From assembly GCF_003002875.1 (NCBI RefSeq), contig NZ_PVTH01000001.1, positions 186,001 to 250,000 of the forward strand: a DNA stretch of 64,000 bases, written 5' to 3'. The notes beneath the pieces were generated by a model. The model saw nothing but the letters and a program-made list of their open reading frames with translations. It was not told the origin of the DNA and did not search any database. Below, piece by piece: positions 42,557-52,492 of the stretch. Every line of letters begins with the position of its first letter. Position 1 is the stretch's first letter. Source of the DNA: Arcticibacter pallidicorallinus (GTDB taxonomy: Bacteria; Bacteroidota; Bacteroidia; Sphingobacteriales; Sphingobacteriaceae). The translations under genes and the position numbers were made by a program.

Positions 42557-42626
42557 GCCCGGATGGCCGAGTGGTAGGCGGAGGTCTGCAAAACCTTTTA
42601 CGGCGGTTCGAGCCCGCCTCCGGGGT
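42557..42626 (+). tRNA. tRNA-Cys (GCA)
   Basis: Cloverleaf read by hand: acceptor GCCCGGA/TCCGGGG, D arm GCC/GGC, anticodon stem GAGGT/ACCTT with loop CTGCAAA (anticodon GCA), T arm GGCGG-TTCGAGC-CCGCC, discriminator U73 (the Cys identity base). The CCA end is not encoded. The first acceptor pair is G1:G72, a mismatch; all other acceptor pairs are normal. Confidence 0.9.
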
Positions 42627-42636
42627 CTGCATTCTT

Positions 42637-42676
42637 AAACGAGATCCGTCCGGCAATTACCAGACGGATCTCGTTT
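42637..42676. terminator. terminator hairpin between tRNA-Cys and satP
   Basis: AAACGAGATCCGTC (42637-42650) pairs exactly with 42663-42676 around a 12-base loop. It serves the tRNA transcript and, on the other strand, the convergent transporter gene. Confidence 0.85.
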
Positions 42677-42681
42677 CAACA

Positions 42682-43257
42682 TTAAAGCGGAAGCACTTTC
42701 TTGCCCCAAACCTCATTCAGGACCTGTGCTGTAGCGGTGTAAATAGCTATGAGTCCGCAAATAATCCCCTCATAACCCGCAAAAGTTTTTATTCCCTCAT
42801 TACCCGTATAATCGCCAACGGCCAGCAAGATAAATAAAAGGGTTAAAGACCCAAAAACCATCTGTAGCGCTCTGCTTTGCTTTAGCGTTGCCAGAAACAG
42901 AAGAAAAGTAAAAAGGCCCCACATAGACAAATATGCAACCAGTCCGTTTACAGAAACAGGAGTGGCCCAGCCCAACTTTGGTAAAACCAGCAGGCCAACA
43001 AACGTCAGCCAGAAAAAACCGTATGATGTAAAAGCCGTAAATCCGAAGGTGTTGTTTTTCTTAGCTTCGATGATCCCTGCGATCACCTGTGCTATGCCGC
43101 CGTAAAAAATTCCCATCGCCAGAATCATGGAATCCAGCGCAAAAAATCCTGCGTTATGAATATTTAACAGCACAGTGGTCATGCCGAATGCAAACAGTCC
43201 CAGGGGTGCAGGGTTCGCATATAAATCTCTTAGAATTACTTCTCTTTCTTCTTTCAT
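42682..43257 (-). CDS. satP: acetate/succinate transporter, GPR1/FUN34/SatP family
   Basis: 191 residues, six membrane helices. The family signature [12 protein letters not shown] is at residues 15-26 and [13 protein letters not shown] (about 52) and [13 protein letters not shown] (about 75) follow. It moves acetate or succinate across the inner membrane, probably with protons. It is transcribed alone. Confidence 0.93.
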   Translation of the reverse strand: MKEEREVILRDLYANPAPLGLFAFGMTTVLLNIHNAGFFALDSMILAMGIFYGGIAQVIAGIIEAKKNNTFGFTAFTSYGFFWLTFVGLLVLPKLGWATPVSVNGLVAYLSMWGLFTFLLFLATLKQSRALQMVFGSLTLLFILLAVGDYTGNEGIKTFAGYEGIICGLIAIYTATAQVLNEVWGKKVLPL

Positions 43258-43369
43258 TTGTCAATTACTATTCTCGTGCGAAAATAGAACTCCGTAGATT
43301 ACAAAAAAGGGATCTGCGTCACAATTCTCTCATAATTTATAAACTCTACAACACCTATAGATTATTCTC

Positions 43370-43377
43370 TATATTTG
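43370..43377 (+). promoter_or_regulatory. -7 element of the S-box/susC operon
   Basis: TATATTTG, exact TAnnTTTG. Transcription near 43383 would place the S-box-like leader about 18 bases into the mRNA. Confidence 0.6.
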
Positions 43378-43400
43378 CAGCTTTATTGGTCTTCCCACTA

Positions 43401-43453
43401 CTTACCCAGAAAGATGGAGGGAAAGACCCTATGAAATCTTAGCAACATGCTAC
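43401..43453 (+). ncRNA. SAM-I (S-box) riboswitch-like leader, shortened
   Basis: CTTACCCAGA, then a helix AAGAT (43411-43415) with ATCTT (43436-43440) around GGAGGGA and ACCC (43419-43421 with 43427-43429), TGAAAT and AGCAAC (43441-43446): the 5' half of the S-box consensus (GGAGGGA..GGCCC..UGAAA..GCAAC) with compensated pairs. Directly after, TGCTA (43448-43452) resembles the GGUGCUA of the 3' half, but the P3 hairpin that should lie between is missing. The 3' P4/P1 strands are not clear. It may be a minimal or broken riboswitch. Confidence 0.6.
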
Positions 43454-43501
43454 ACACAGATACACATACAAACACATCTCTTACTTTTTAATACTACTGA
43501 A

Positions 43502-46500
43502 TTGAAACTTTTCTACTTGCTCAGGAGCAGGTTGCTGTCTGCACTTCTCCTCACTACTTTGCTTTTACTAAAATCCTACAGTGCTTCTGCCCAGCAAAGC
43601 CGTATAAGCGGACGGGTAATTGAAGCAGGCACATCAGAACCTCTTCCCGGAGTAAGCGTTACCATTAAAGGTTCCACGAACGGAACGCTGACGGACGTGG
43701 ACGGCCGCTATAATATTCAGGTAAGCTCAAATGAAGATGTTCTACGCTTTACCTTTATTGGCTTTGAAACCAAAGAGGTTCCCGCCCGGCAGGCATCTGC
43801 AGTGATCGAGCTCAAACAGGCGAATAATACCCTGAACGAAGTGGTGGTTGTTGCCTATGGTACGGCTAACAGATCTAACTTTACGGGTTCTGTTTCTTCC
43901 ATCAAAGGCGATCAGCTTGAAAAACGTCCTGTATCCAATATAGGCCGCGCCCTCCAGGGTGTAGCTCCCGGAATACAGTCAACGGCTCAATCGGGACAGC
44001 CCGGAACGGATGCCACGATCAGGATCAGGGGAATTGGCTCTGTCAACGCTTCAAGTGCGCCTTTATACGTTGTTGATGGCAATCCTTTCAGTGGTGATCT
44101 TGCCTCCATCAACCCGAATGATATAGCCTCTGTGAGTGTCCTGAAGGATGCAGCCTCCAGCGCCTTATACGGTTCAAGGGGTGCGAATGGTGTGATCATC
44201 ATTACCACCAAACAGGGTAAAAGGAGCGGTGAAACCCGCGTGGGAGCTAACTTCTCTCAGGGTTTTTCGTCTCGCGCAGTTAAAGACTATAATCACTTAA
44301 GTACCAATGAATACTTTGAACTAACCTGGGAGGCCATCCGGAACAACCAGCTTGCTAACGGTGTATCGGCAGCCAGCGCAGCAGAGACAGCAAGCCGCAG
44401 CCTTGTGCCCTCACTTAGTATCAATCCTTATGGATCAGCATTCCCGCAGCCGGTAGGTACCGATGGAAAGATTGTATCGGGAGCCACTCCTTTATGGAAT
44501 GACAGCTGGGTGGACGAACTGACAAGGGTAGGAAAGAGAACACAGGCAGATATCAACTTCAGTGGGGGTAACGATAAATCGCAGTATTATATCTCGGGGG
44601 GTTACCTCAATGATGAAGGAATGGCTATTGGTTCAGGCTTCAAAAGGTATAATGCTCGTGTAAATGTTAGTACACAGGCTAAGAAATGGTTGAGTGCGGG
44701 ACTGAATATCAGTGCTGCAAACTCCAAACAGGATTATCCTCAATCTGAAGATACGCAAACATCCAATGTGATTAACTTCAGTCGTATAGTGGCCAATTTT
44801 TATCCGGTATACAAGAGAAACGCAGACGGATCATATCTGCTCGACCCGATAACCAATAACAGGGTTCTCGATTACGGAGAATACAGGCCTTCAGCTGCCA
44901 GTCCGCGCACCAACCTGGTCGGTACGGTAGGTCTTGACAAATCAGAGATTTCCAAAGATAACCTTTCAGGAAGGGCGTTCCTCGAAGCGACCTTTCTTCC
45001 CGAACTGAAGCTGCGTACTACCTACAGCGCTGATTTAACCAATCAGAATGACCACTATTACATCAACCCCTCTTTTGGCGAAGGAGCGGCAACGCAAGGG
45101 TCTGTTACAAGGAGTAATTACAGAACCCTCTCTTATACGATCAACAACATCCTGACTTACGATAAGCGGTTTAATGACGACCATCATTTGAATCTATTAG
45201 CCGGACAGGAGTTCTATAGCTTCAACAGAAAACAGATCTCCGGATCCCGCGCCAGGTTTGCGTTCCCCGATTTTTATGAACCCGACGCAGCCTCTCAGCT
45301 GAACTCCTTCAACGGTTATTCCGATCAGTATGCTTTGCTGAGTTTCCTGGGTCGTGCTGAATACGATTACAAAAACCGCTATTTCTTCTCAGGTTCATTA
45401 AGAACCGACGGATCATCACGCTTTTCACCATCAGCGCGCTGGGGTACGTTCTGGTCGCTGGGTGCCTCCTGGAAAGCCTCAGAGGAAGCGTTCCTTAAGA
45501 ACCAGTCATGGCTTGATCTCCTGACCCTCCGGGCAAGTTACGGTGGCCAGGGTAATGACAATCTGGGTATTTATTACGCATACGAAGGTCTCTACGCCGT
45601 ATCCAATAATCTGGGTGAAAACGGAGTCGTGACTTCCCGTTTGGCTACTCCTGACCTGAAGTGGGAAACCAACCTGAACCTCAATGTAGGTCTCGATATC
45701 TCCGTTCTGAACAACCGCTTGGGTGCAACCTTCGAATTCTTCAGCAGACGCTCGAAAGACTTGCTGTTCAAACAGCCCAAGGCGCCTTCAATCGGCTACA
45801 GCTCAATTGATGCCAATATCGGATCGCTTCAAAACAACGGGTTTGAGGTACAATTGAACACGGTTCCGGTTTTGTCCAAGAACTTCAGATGGGGGCTTGA
45901 TGTAAATCTTACACACTACAAAAATAAGATCACAGCTCTTCCGCAGCAATTTGTCGACAATGGCAACAAGCGCCTTACCGTAGGCGGCTCCATCTACGAC
46001 TTTTACCTGAAAGAATGGGCGGGCGTCAATCCCGAAACCGGAAGTCCGCAGTGGTACTTTACTGATGCGAATAACAATAAGGTGGTCACCACACAATACG
46101 GTATGGCAACCAGCTATATCGGTAAAAGTGCACTTCCCGATTTCTTTGGCGGTATCACCAATACCTTCAGGCTGTTCGATTTTGAACTTTCTGCCCTCCT
46201 TGCGTATAGTGTTGGCGGATATGTGCTCGACCGCGATTACGTATTGGTCCTGCACAACGGTAATTCTCCCGGCAGAGCCTGGGGTAAGGAGATGTTGAAC
46301 CGCTGGACACCGGAAAACCGGAACACCGATGTGCCCGCACTCTCTACGACGGCCAATAACTGGAACTCGCTTTCCACACGATTCCTCTACGACGCTTCCT
46401 ATGCCAGGCTAAAGAACGTTTCTTTACGCTATCATTTGCCTAAGTCGATTATAGATCGTCTGAACATCAGCGACCTGAGCGTATCACTGATCGGGGAGAA

Positions 46501-46618
46501 CTTGCTTACCTTCTACGGACACCAGGGTATGGATCCTGAGCAGGTAGTAGACGGTACAACTTATTTCAGATACCCGGCAATCAAATCGGTATCCGCAGGC
46601 ATACAGTTAACATTTTAA
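43502..46618 (+). CDS. SusC/RagA-family TonB-linked outer membrane receptor
   Basis: 1038 residues beginning with TTG at 43502; no in-frame ATG precedes the signal peptide (1-30, cut near SASAQ). CarboxypepD_reg domain (about 34-110; ISGRVIEAGTSEPLPGVSV), TonB box region EVVVVAYG (about 114-121), plug (to about 240; GANGVIIITTKQG) and barrel ending AGIQLTF. Together with the SusD and TlpA genes it forms an operon behind the S-box-like leader. If that leader senses SAM, the substrate may be a sulfur compound; this is speculation. Confidence 0.94.
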   Translation: MKLFYLLRSRLLSALLLTTLLLLKSYSASAQQSRISGRVIEAGTSEPLPGVSVTIKGSTNGTLTDVDGRYNIQVSSNEDVLRFTFIGFETKEVPARQASAVIELKQANNTLNEVVVVAYGTANRSNFTGSVSSIKGDQLEKRPVSNIGRALQGVAPGIQSTAQSGQPGTDATIRIRGIGSVNASSAPLYVVDGNPFSGDLASINPNDIASVSVLKDAASSALYGSRGANGVIIITTKQGKRSGETRVGANFSQGFSSRAVKDYNHLSTNEYFELTWEAIRNNQLANGVSAASAAETASRSLVPSLSINPYGSAFPQPVGTDGKIVSGATPLWNDSWVDELTRVGKRTQADINFSGGNDKSQYYISGGYLNDEGMAIGSGFKRYNARVNVSTQAKKWLSAGLNISAANSKQDYPQSEDTQTSNVINFSRIVANFYPVYKRNADGSYLLDPITNNRVLDYGEYRPSAASPRTNLVGTVGLDKSEISKDNLSGRAFLEATFLPELKLRTTYSADLTNQNDHYYINPSFGEGAATQGSVTRSNYRTLSYTINNILTYDKRFNDDHHLNLLAGQEFYSFNRKQISGSRARFAFPDFYEPDAASQLNSFNGYSDQYALLSFLGRAEYDYKNRYFFSGSLRTDGSSRFSPSARWGTFWSLGASWKASEEAFLKNQSWLDLLTLRASYGGQGNDNLGIYYAYEGLYAVSNNLGENGVVTSRLATPDLKWETNLNLNVGLDISVLNNRLGATFEFFSRRSKDLLFKQPKAPSIGYSSIDANIGSLQNNGFEVQLNTVPVLSKNFRWGLDVNLTHYKNKITALPQQFVDNGNKRLTVGGSIYDFYLKEWAGVNPETGSPQWYFTDANNNKVVTTQYGMATSYIGKSALPDFFGGITNTFRLFDFELSALLAYSVGGYVLDRDYVLVLHNGNSPGRAWGKEMLNRWTPENRNTDVPALSTTANNWNSLSTRFLYDASYARLKNVSLRYHLPKSIIDRLNISDLSVSLIGENLLTFYGHQGMDPEQVVDGTTYFRYPAIKSVSAGIQLTF

Positions 46619-46634
46619 TATTAGGAATTACAAG

Positions 46635-48155
46635 ATGACAAGGATCTTTAAAAAATACATCGCCCTTTTCTCCATACCCTTTTTCCTCTTCGCATCCTGT
46701 GAAAAGGAACTATCCACATCGCCCACATCTTCAGTTTCTGAGGATAAGCTCTTCAGCACCGTAGAAAATATCGAAACAGTATTGAACGGGACCTGGAGCT
46801 ACATGAACGATACCTATTTCACCTACGCGAATCCGGGATACGGGGCTATCTTGCGCACAAGTGATGCAATGGGCAGCGACGCGGTGATTAACCCCTCGAA
46901 ATACGGATTTCCCGCAGCATACTCCTTCACCCAGATGCAGATCAATAACGATACACGGGTTTCGGCGTTCTGGACGCTTCTATACAAAGTGATTGATAAC
47001 TGCAATAATATCATCACCAAAATAGATGCTTCCGTTGGATCTCAGGAAAAGAAGGACCAGATTAAAGGACAAGCCCTGGCCCTGAGAGCCAACAGTTACC
47101 TCACGCTCGCCACCTTCTATCAGTTCACCTATCTGAAAGATCCTGAAGCGAAGGCGGTACCGATCTACACGGAGCCTGCAAAGCCAACTTCCGAGGGTAA
47201 CCCCAAAGCGAGTTTGAAAGAAGTGTATAACCGCATACTGACCGACCTGAAGGAGTCACAAACTCTGTTGTCTAAATACAGCCGTGCTTCTTCAGCGAAA
47301 TACAAGATCAATACAGATGTCGTCAATGGACTTCTTGCCAGGGCTTATCTGAACACGGGAAACTGGACGGAAGCAGCCCTGCACGCCGCAGAAGCACGCA
47401 AAGCATATCCATTGATGAGTGCTTCTGAATACACAGCCGGATTCAACAGCCTCAGTAACAGCGAATGGATCTGGGGTCATGGTCAAACTACTGATCAGAG
47501 TAACGCCAGCTATAATTTTCACTTTCTCGATGTGAGTTCGGCCTCTTCTTATTACTACAGCTTTATGGCCGATCCTTACTTTAAAGATCTGTTTGACGCC
47601 AATGATATCCGCACTCAGTTGTTTTTATGGGATGGACTCAAAGGTCGCGAAGGCTCTTTGAGATACCAGAAGTTCAAGTTCAGACAAAACCAGACGGCAG
47701 ATATCGTTCTGATGAGATCCTCTGAAATGGTCCTCATAGAAGCCGAGGCAAAAGCGCGTGGAGGTCTTCTTACAGAAGCCGCGCAGCGTTTAAATGAATT
47801 GCGAACCATTCGTAAGGCTTCCCTCCTGGACGTGGCAGGTAAAGGCGCGGCCGATGTTATTGATGCTATCCTGATAGAGCGGCGGAAGGAACTCTGGGGA
47901 GAAGGCTTTGCACTATCTGATATCTTGCGTACTCAAGGGAAAGTAACCCGGAAAGCATTTAATACAGGCGGCGCAAACCCCGCGCCGGTTTATGTTACGA
48001 TTACTACTCCTGAGGGTACTACGGGACAGGTTCCCGGCATCGGACACACTGTCCTGGTGTTCCCGGATAAAACGCCTTTCGTAGCAAATAGTCCTTACTA
48101 TCTGTTTACGATTCCTCAGCTCGAAGTGATCAATAATCCCAATCTAAACAATTGA
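46635..48155 (+). CDS. SusD/RagB-family lipoprotein
   Basis: 506 residues, lipobox FASC (Cys21). Typical SusD pattern: N-terminal STSPTSSVSEDKLFSTVENIE, TPR-like helices (GQALALRANSYLTLATFYQF), and the C-terminal RRKELWGEGFALSDILR. Forms the lid of the SusC above (16-base gap). Confidence 0.94.
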   Translation: MTRIFKKYIALFSIPFFLFASCEKELSTSPTSSVSEDKLFSTVENIETVLNGTWSYMNDTYFTYANPGYGAILRTSDAMGSDAVINPSKYGFPAAYSFTQMQINNDTRVSAFWTLLYKVIDNCNNIITKIDASVGSQEKKDQIKGQALALRANSYLTLATFYQFTYLKDPEAKAVPIYTEPAKPTSEGNPKASLKEVYNRILTDLKESQTLLSKYSRASSAKYKINTDVVNGLLARAYLNTGNWTEAALHAAEARKAYPLMSASEYTAGFNSLSNSEWIWGHGQTTDQSNASYNFHFLDVSSASSYYYSFMADPYFKDLFDANDIRTQLFLWDGLKGREGSLRYQKFKFRQNQTADIVLMRSSEMVLIEAEAKARGGLLTEAAQRLNELRTIRKASLLDVAGKGAADVIDAILIERRKELWGEGFALSDILRTQGKVTRKAFNTGGANPAPVYVTITTPEGTTGQVPGIGHTVLVFPDKTPFVANSPYYLFTIPQLEVINNPNLNN

Positions 48156-48156
48156 T

Positions 48157-49188
48157 ATGGCTATAAATATGCAAACGATAAGTAGCAGTATTGCAAAAAC
48201 TGCTGTGCTGGCCCTGTTTTTAACAAGTGGATCCAGCATGGCACAGGACAAGCTTAGCGCTGTCAGTATCAGCGGGAAAGCGACGGATACGGGTTCCGGG
48301 TATGTTTATTTACAGCGTTTTGATGATAAGGTGTTCTTTACTGTCGACTCTGCGAAAATTCAGAATGGACAGTTCCGGCTCAGTACCAACATCAAACTTC
48401 CGGAGCTGTATGGACTTACACTCGATAAGGCGCAAAATCCTTTGTATATCTTCATCGATTCAGAACGTGTTTCAGTGGATCTTATCCCCGATGCGAATTA
48501 CAGCAACTCGAAAGTTACGGGCTCAAAGGCACAAGATCTGTTCAATGAATACAAAAAGCTGGATAATGAAAGCCTGAAGATAGACAGTTTCATCAACGCG
48601 AATCCCCGGTCTATTGTATCTGCTTACGTGCTCTACCGCAATTTCTCCTATCGTCTGTCCCCCGATGAAATTGACCGGAACCTCAGCCTTCTTGACCCCT
48701 CGCTCCGGCAGACTCAATACGCCAACGAGTTGAGAAAGCTCAGCGATATCCTGCGTACGGTAGAGCCTGGCAAAAAAGCGCCTGACTTTACGTTGAACGA
48801 TCCGCAGGGCCAACCCGTTAAATTGTCTGATCATAAAGGCAAGTATCTGCTGGTCGACTTCTGGGCGTCCTGGTGCGGTCCATGTCGTCGCGAAAATCCC
48901 AACCTGGTGAAGGCATGGCAGAAATATAAAGACAAGGGCTTCGACGTATTCGGTGTTTCTCTTGACCGGAAGAAAGAAAATTGGGTTAAAGCAATAAAGG
49001 ATGATCAGTTAACCTGGACGCAGGTGTCCGATCTGAAGTTTTGGAATAGTGAGGCTGCAAAATTATACGGTGTCCGTGCTATCCCATCCAACGTCCTGCT
49101 GAGTCCCGACGGCACTATTATCGCTAAGAATCTGACAGGGGAGACGCTTCACTCGAAACTGGAACAACTTCTTGGGAGTAAAAACTAG
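48157..49188 (+). CDS. TlpA-like thioredoxin with DUF4369 domain
   Basis: 343 residues. Signal region 1-29. An N-terminal DUF4369-type beta domain (about 35-120; VSISGKATDTGSGYVYLQRF) and a C-terminal AhpC/TSA-thioredoxin domain (about 205-343) with active site Cys240-GP-Cys243 (WCGPC) and cis-Pro in RAIPSNVLL. A periplasmic disulfide reductase. Such genes often follow SusCD pairs in this group. One base after the susD stop. Confidence 0.92.
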   Translation: MAINMQTISSSIAKTAVLALFLTSGSSMAQDKLSAVSISGKATDTGSGYVYLQRFDDKVFFTVDSAKIQNGQFRLSTNIKLPELYGLTLDKAQNPLYIFIDSERVSVDLIPDANYSNSKVTGSKAQDLFNEYKKLDNESLKIDSFINANPRSIVSAYVLYRNFSYRLSPDEIDRNLSLLDPSLRQTQYANELRKLSDILRTVEPGKKAPDFTLNDPQGQPVKLSDHKGKYLLVDFWASWCGPCRRENPNLVKAWQKYKDKGFDVFGVSLDRKKENWVKAIKDDQLTWTQVSDLKFWNSEAAKLYGVRAIPSNVLLSPDGTIIAKNLTGETLHSKLEQLLGSKN

Positions 49189-49497
49189 GGAAAAAAAATA
49201 AGCACCTGATGGGCAGGTGCTCAAACTAACCAATTATAAACCTATCAATCAATATACAAAGGGCGTGCCAAAGTATCGACTAACTGATAATATGTGCGTT
49301 ATTTGTGAAATAATATTGTAGAGAGGGCGTGTTTATTCCACAAAACGTGGCATTTCGTGTATATAAAGGCTTATTGCTGCTGTTTTTTCATGGCTCATGC
49401 GGGAAACTTCTTCTCGCGTTCTTATACTGGTTTTAACGTGTTTTATACCTGTATTTAAAACATCTTTTCATCTCGGCATCTTAGTGTCTGAGAAGCT
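49189..49497. other. 309-base gap with a hairpin
   Basis: AGCACCTG (49201-49208) pairs with CAGGTGCT (49214-49221). The A tract is before, not after, so on the plus strand it is a poor terminator; it may mark the mRNA end of the TlpA operon. TTATTT-GTG-AAATAA (49299-49313) is a small inverted repeat. No gene seen. Confidence 0.5.
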
Positions 49498-50517
49498 ATG
49501 GAAGAATTTAGAAATGTCATTGTCTTGGGCGCGTCCGCAGGCGGTATAGCTGCCCTTTCCTCACTTATCAGCGGATTGCCCGATGATCTGGACGCTGCTG
49601 TACTGGTGGTGCTGCATCTGTCGAGAAAATCTAACGCTGACATCATCATTACAGGCTTTAAGAAGCAGACCACGTTAAATTGTCAGGTCGCTTCCGAGGG
49701 GGCAAAGATTAGAAAAAGACATCTCTACCTCGCGCCCCCCGAGCATCATATCATCGTCAGGAACGGTCAGATTCACTTGACGCAGGGACCACATGAAAAC
49801 AAGTACCGCCCATCCATTGATGTCTTGTTCCGCTCAGCAGCGGTACATTACGGACATCGTACGATCGGTGTTGTTTTAACCGGACTCTTGGATGACGGGA
49901 CTTCGGGAATGTCGGCCATCAAGAAAGCCGGAGGCATTTGCATCGTGCAGGATCCTTCAGACGCCGAGTATGGCGATATGCCGCAGAGCGTTCTGAATAA
50001 TACGGAGGTCGATTATAAGGTCAGCCTCGCCATGATCCCCTCTATCATAGAGGTGCTGATGAGCCGGCCTCTTCCTCCTGAGCAGGCCGTTCCGGTAGAA
50101 CTCCAAATTGAAGCTGACATAACACAAAACCTGATGTCCGATCTAAATCAACTAAAAAAGATCGCTGATCGCAGCGACTTTATATGCCCGGACTGCGGCG
50201 GCGGACTCTGGGCTGTTAAAGATGACCCCATTCATCGTTACAGGTGTCATACCGGGCATGTATATACCGAGCGACTGCTGGCTGAAGAACAGGTACAGGG
50301 TATCGAAGAATCTTTATGGGTGTCGATTCGCATGCTGGAAGAAAGGCGTAACTTGCTGCTGCTGATGCGTACGCATGACGACCAGGCCGGTAACCTGCAA
50401 TTGGCAGAAGCTAATCAGGGGAGGGCTATAGAGATCGACCGCCATATAAAAAGGCTGAAGCAGGTTCTCACAAAGCTGGTATCGGACGTCCGGGACTCTG
50501 AACAGGAGAATTCCTGA
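49498..50517 (+). CDS. CheB-type methylesterase with a C-terminal zinc ribbon
   Basis: 339 residues. The CheB catalytic domain (about 5-185) has Ser13 (GASAGG), His40 (VVLHL) and Asp132 (TGLLDDGTSGM). There is no receiver domain. After it a zinc-ribbon-like motif, Cys230-PD-Cys233 with Cys250-HTG-His254, and a helical C-terminal tail. Orphan CheB domains like this occur outside chemotaxis clusters; no CheR, CheA or receptor gene is nearby, so the target protein is unknown. Confidence 0.9.
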   Translation: MEEFRNVIVLGASAGGIAALSSLISGLPDDLDAAVLVVLHLSRKSNADIIITGFKKQTTLNCQVASEGAKIRKRHLYLAPPEHHIIVRNGQIHLTQGPHENKYRPSIDVLFRSAAVHYGHRTIGVVLTGLLDDGTSGMSAIKKAGGICIVQDPSDAEYGDMPQSVLNNTEVDYKVSLAMIPSIIEVLMSRPLPPEQAVPVELQIEADITQNLMSDLNQLKKIADRSDFICPDCGGGLWAVKDDPIHRYRCHTGHVYTERLLAEEQVQGIEESLWVSIRMLEERRNLLLLMRTHDDQAGNLQLAEANQGRAIEIDRHIKRLKQVLTKLVSDVRDSEQENS

Positions 50518-50580
50518 ATCAATGTGAAACAATAAGGTTCTTTTGCATATTGACTGTAGTAATCTACAACATCAATCTTT

Positions 50581-51651
50581 ATGAACCAGACAAAAGTAAG
50601 AGCCTACGGTACCGAATCAGCCGAAGCGCCATTGAACCAACTGAGCATCAGTCGGCGGGCTGCTACGCCGCACGATGTCGAAATTGAAATAGCCTATTGC
50701 GGAGTATGTCACTCGGATCTGCATACGGCGCGGAATGAGTGGCATGGAACGGTTTATCCTTGTGTACCCGGACATGAGATCGTCGGTAAGATTGTCAGTC
50801 TGGGCGATCATGTTAGCAAGTTCAAGCTGGGTGACATGGTTGGAGTAGGCTGTATGGTAGACTCCTGTCGCGAATGTCAATACTGTAAAGAAGGGCTGGA
50901 GCAGTATTGCGAGCCCGGCGCTACTCAAACGTACAACTCGCCGGATAAGCATCTTGGTACGCAAACTTACGGCGGTTACTCGGAGCGTATAGTCGTGGAC
51001 GAAAGCTTCGTACTTCGTATTCCTGCAAACCTCGACTTGGCCGCAACTGCACCACTTTTGTGCGCCGGTATAACCACGTATTCTCCTTTAAAGCACTGGA
51101 AAGTCGGTCCTGGCATGAAGGTAGGGATTGTAGGTATCGGCGGTCTTGGTCACATGGGAATTAAGATTGCCAGGGCTATGGGCGCGCATGTAGTGGCCTT
51201 CACTACTTCCGAATCAAAATTCGCAGAGGCAAAACGTCTGGGTGCCGACGAGGTCGTACTGTCAAAAGACGATAAGCAAATGGCAGCCTTTCATGGCAAA
51301 CTGCACTTTATCCTCGACGCAGTATCCGCTCAGCACGATATCAACGCGTATCTTGCCTTGCTGAGGGTAGACGGTTCCCTGGCCCTGGTAGGAGCTCCGG
51401 AATACCCTTTACCTGTATCCGCATTCAGTCTGATCCCCGGCCGCAAAAGCCTGGCAGGATCCATGATCGGCGGCATCGCCGAGACTCAGGAGATGCTTGA
51501 CTTCTGCGGAGAGCATAACATCACTTCCGACATCGAAATGATCGACATTGAACAGATCAACGAAGCCTACGAACGCTTACTGAAGGGGGATGTGAGATAC
51601 CGCTTCGTAATTGATATGAGTGCCTTCAGAAATGAAAAATCCGAAGTGTAA
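50581..51651 (+). CDS. zinc-dependent NAD(P)H alcohol dehydrogenase
   Basis: 356 residues, medium-chain dehydrogenase of the YahK/cinnamyl-alcohol type. Catalytic zinc site CGVCHSDLHT (40-49) and GHE in VPGHEIVG; structural zinc Cys cluster (CRECQYCKEGLEQYC); Rossmann GIGGLGHMG. Reduces aldehydes in the cytoplasm. Single gene. Confidence 0.93.
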   Translation: MNQTKVRAYGTESAEAPLNQLSISRRAATPHDVEIEIAYCGVCHSDLHTARNEWHGTVYPCVPGHEIVGKIVSLGDHVSKFKLGDMVGVGCMVDSCRECQYCKEGLEQYCEPGATQTYNSPDKHLGTQTYGGYSERIVVDESFVLRIPANLDLAATAPLLCAGITTYSPLKHWKVGPGMKVGIVGIGGLGHMGIKIARAMGAHVVAFTTSESKFAEAKRLGADEVVLSKDDKQMAAFHGKLHFILDAVSAQHDINAYLALLRVDGSLALVGAPEYPLPVSAFSLIPGRKSLAGSMIGGIAETQEMLDFCGEHNITSDIEMIDIEQINEAYERLLKGDVRYRFVIDMSAFRNEKSEV

Positions 51652-51674
51652 TGAAACATCTCCTACGGCAGAAT

Positions 51675-52394
51675 TTACTCCACTAAATCGAAGGCCTCGG
51701 CAAACCTGAGTAGCTGTGTGATAGAGCGTATTTCCAGCTTGCTCAGGATATTCTTCCGATGGTTGTTGACGGTGTGGATGGAGATGAAAAGCCTGTCGCT
51801 GATCTCATAGCTGCTCAGGCCCCTGGTAATGAGCGTGATTATTTCCTTCTCTCTCTTGCTGAGGCGTGTGAACTTGAGGTAGTTTTTCACCATAAACGAG
51901 TTGTCGTCGCAGAGCTTGCAAATCTTTTTTCCGGCAAATCCCATGCTGCTAACGTCTAAAGCAATATTCATCAGGCTTGGGCTGCCTCCCGGCTGATCGG
52001 GAGGGCACAGGTGAGATGTCGTGTAATACCACTTATAGTCGGCATCGCAGCCGGGTCTCACCCTCTGAAAAAAGCCATAAACGTCTGTATAGTCCTGGGC
52101 TTTGATAAATTTTCCTAATTCCATGCTGAGACAGGCAATTTCCTCTGCTGGAAAGAAATTGCTAAAATACGCGGCACCCATATTCTGGAGCTCTTCTTTG
52201 CTGCGCCTCAAAATATCGCAGCCCTGTTTATTCATATACCGGTTAGTCATCAGTAACAGACTTTGCTCCATAACACATCCGGGAATATAGTCGCCGATGT
52301 CTTCTAAACTGAACCGGTTATGATTTATCAGGTTCCCCAAATGCAGGAGCGATGCCGCAATGGGCACAGTAGTATGATCAAGGATCGGTACCAT
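51675..52394 (-). CDS. LuxR-family regulator with N-terminal PAS-like region
   Basis: 239 residues. The C-terminal helix-turn-helix (about 175-235; LSKREKEIITLITRGLSSYE, SIHTVNNHRKNILSKL) is typical of LuxR/GerE. The N-terminal 160 residues look like a PAS-type sensor fold with several Cys. Divergent from pirin by 98 bases, a pairing that suggests it may control pirin. Confidence 0.9.
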   Translation of the reverse strand: MVPILDHTTVPIAASLLHLGNLINHNRFSLEDIGDYIPGCVMEQSLLLMTNRYMNKQGCDILRRSKEELQNMGAAYFSNFFPAEEIACLSMELGKFIKAQDYTDVYGFFQRVRPGCDADYKWYYTTSHLCPPDQPGGSPSLMNIALDVSSMGFAGKKICKLCDDNSFMVKNYLKFTRLSKREKEIITLITRGLSSYEISDRLFISIHTVNNHRKNILSKLEIRSITQLLRFAEAFDLVE

Positions 52395-52492
52395 GGCGTT
52401 TCATAGGTTTACTTATTAAATCTACCGATTAAAACTTGAAGTTTTTGCGCAATTTTATTACGATCTTACGTAGTGTATAAAAACAAATTCCC

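Noticed and set aside
49201-49221. Canonical terminator of the TlpA operon
   Set aside because: The A tract precedes the stem and no U tract follows on the plus strand, so only a hairpin is claimed.
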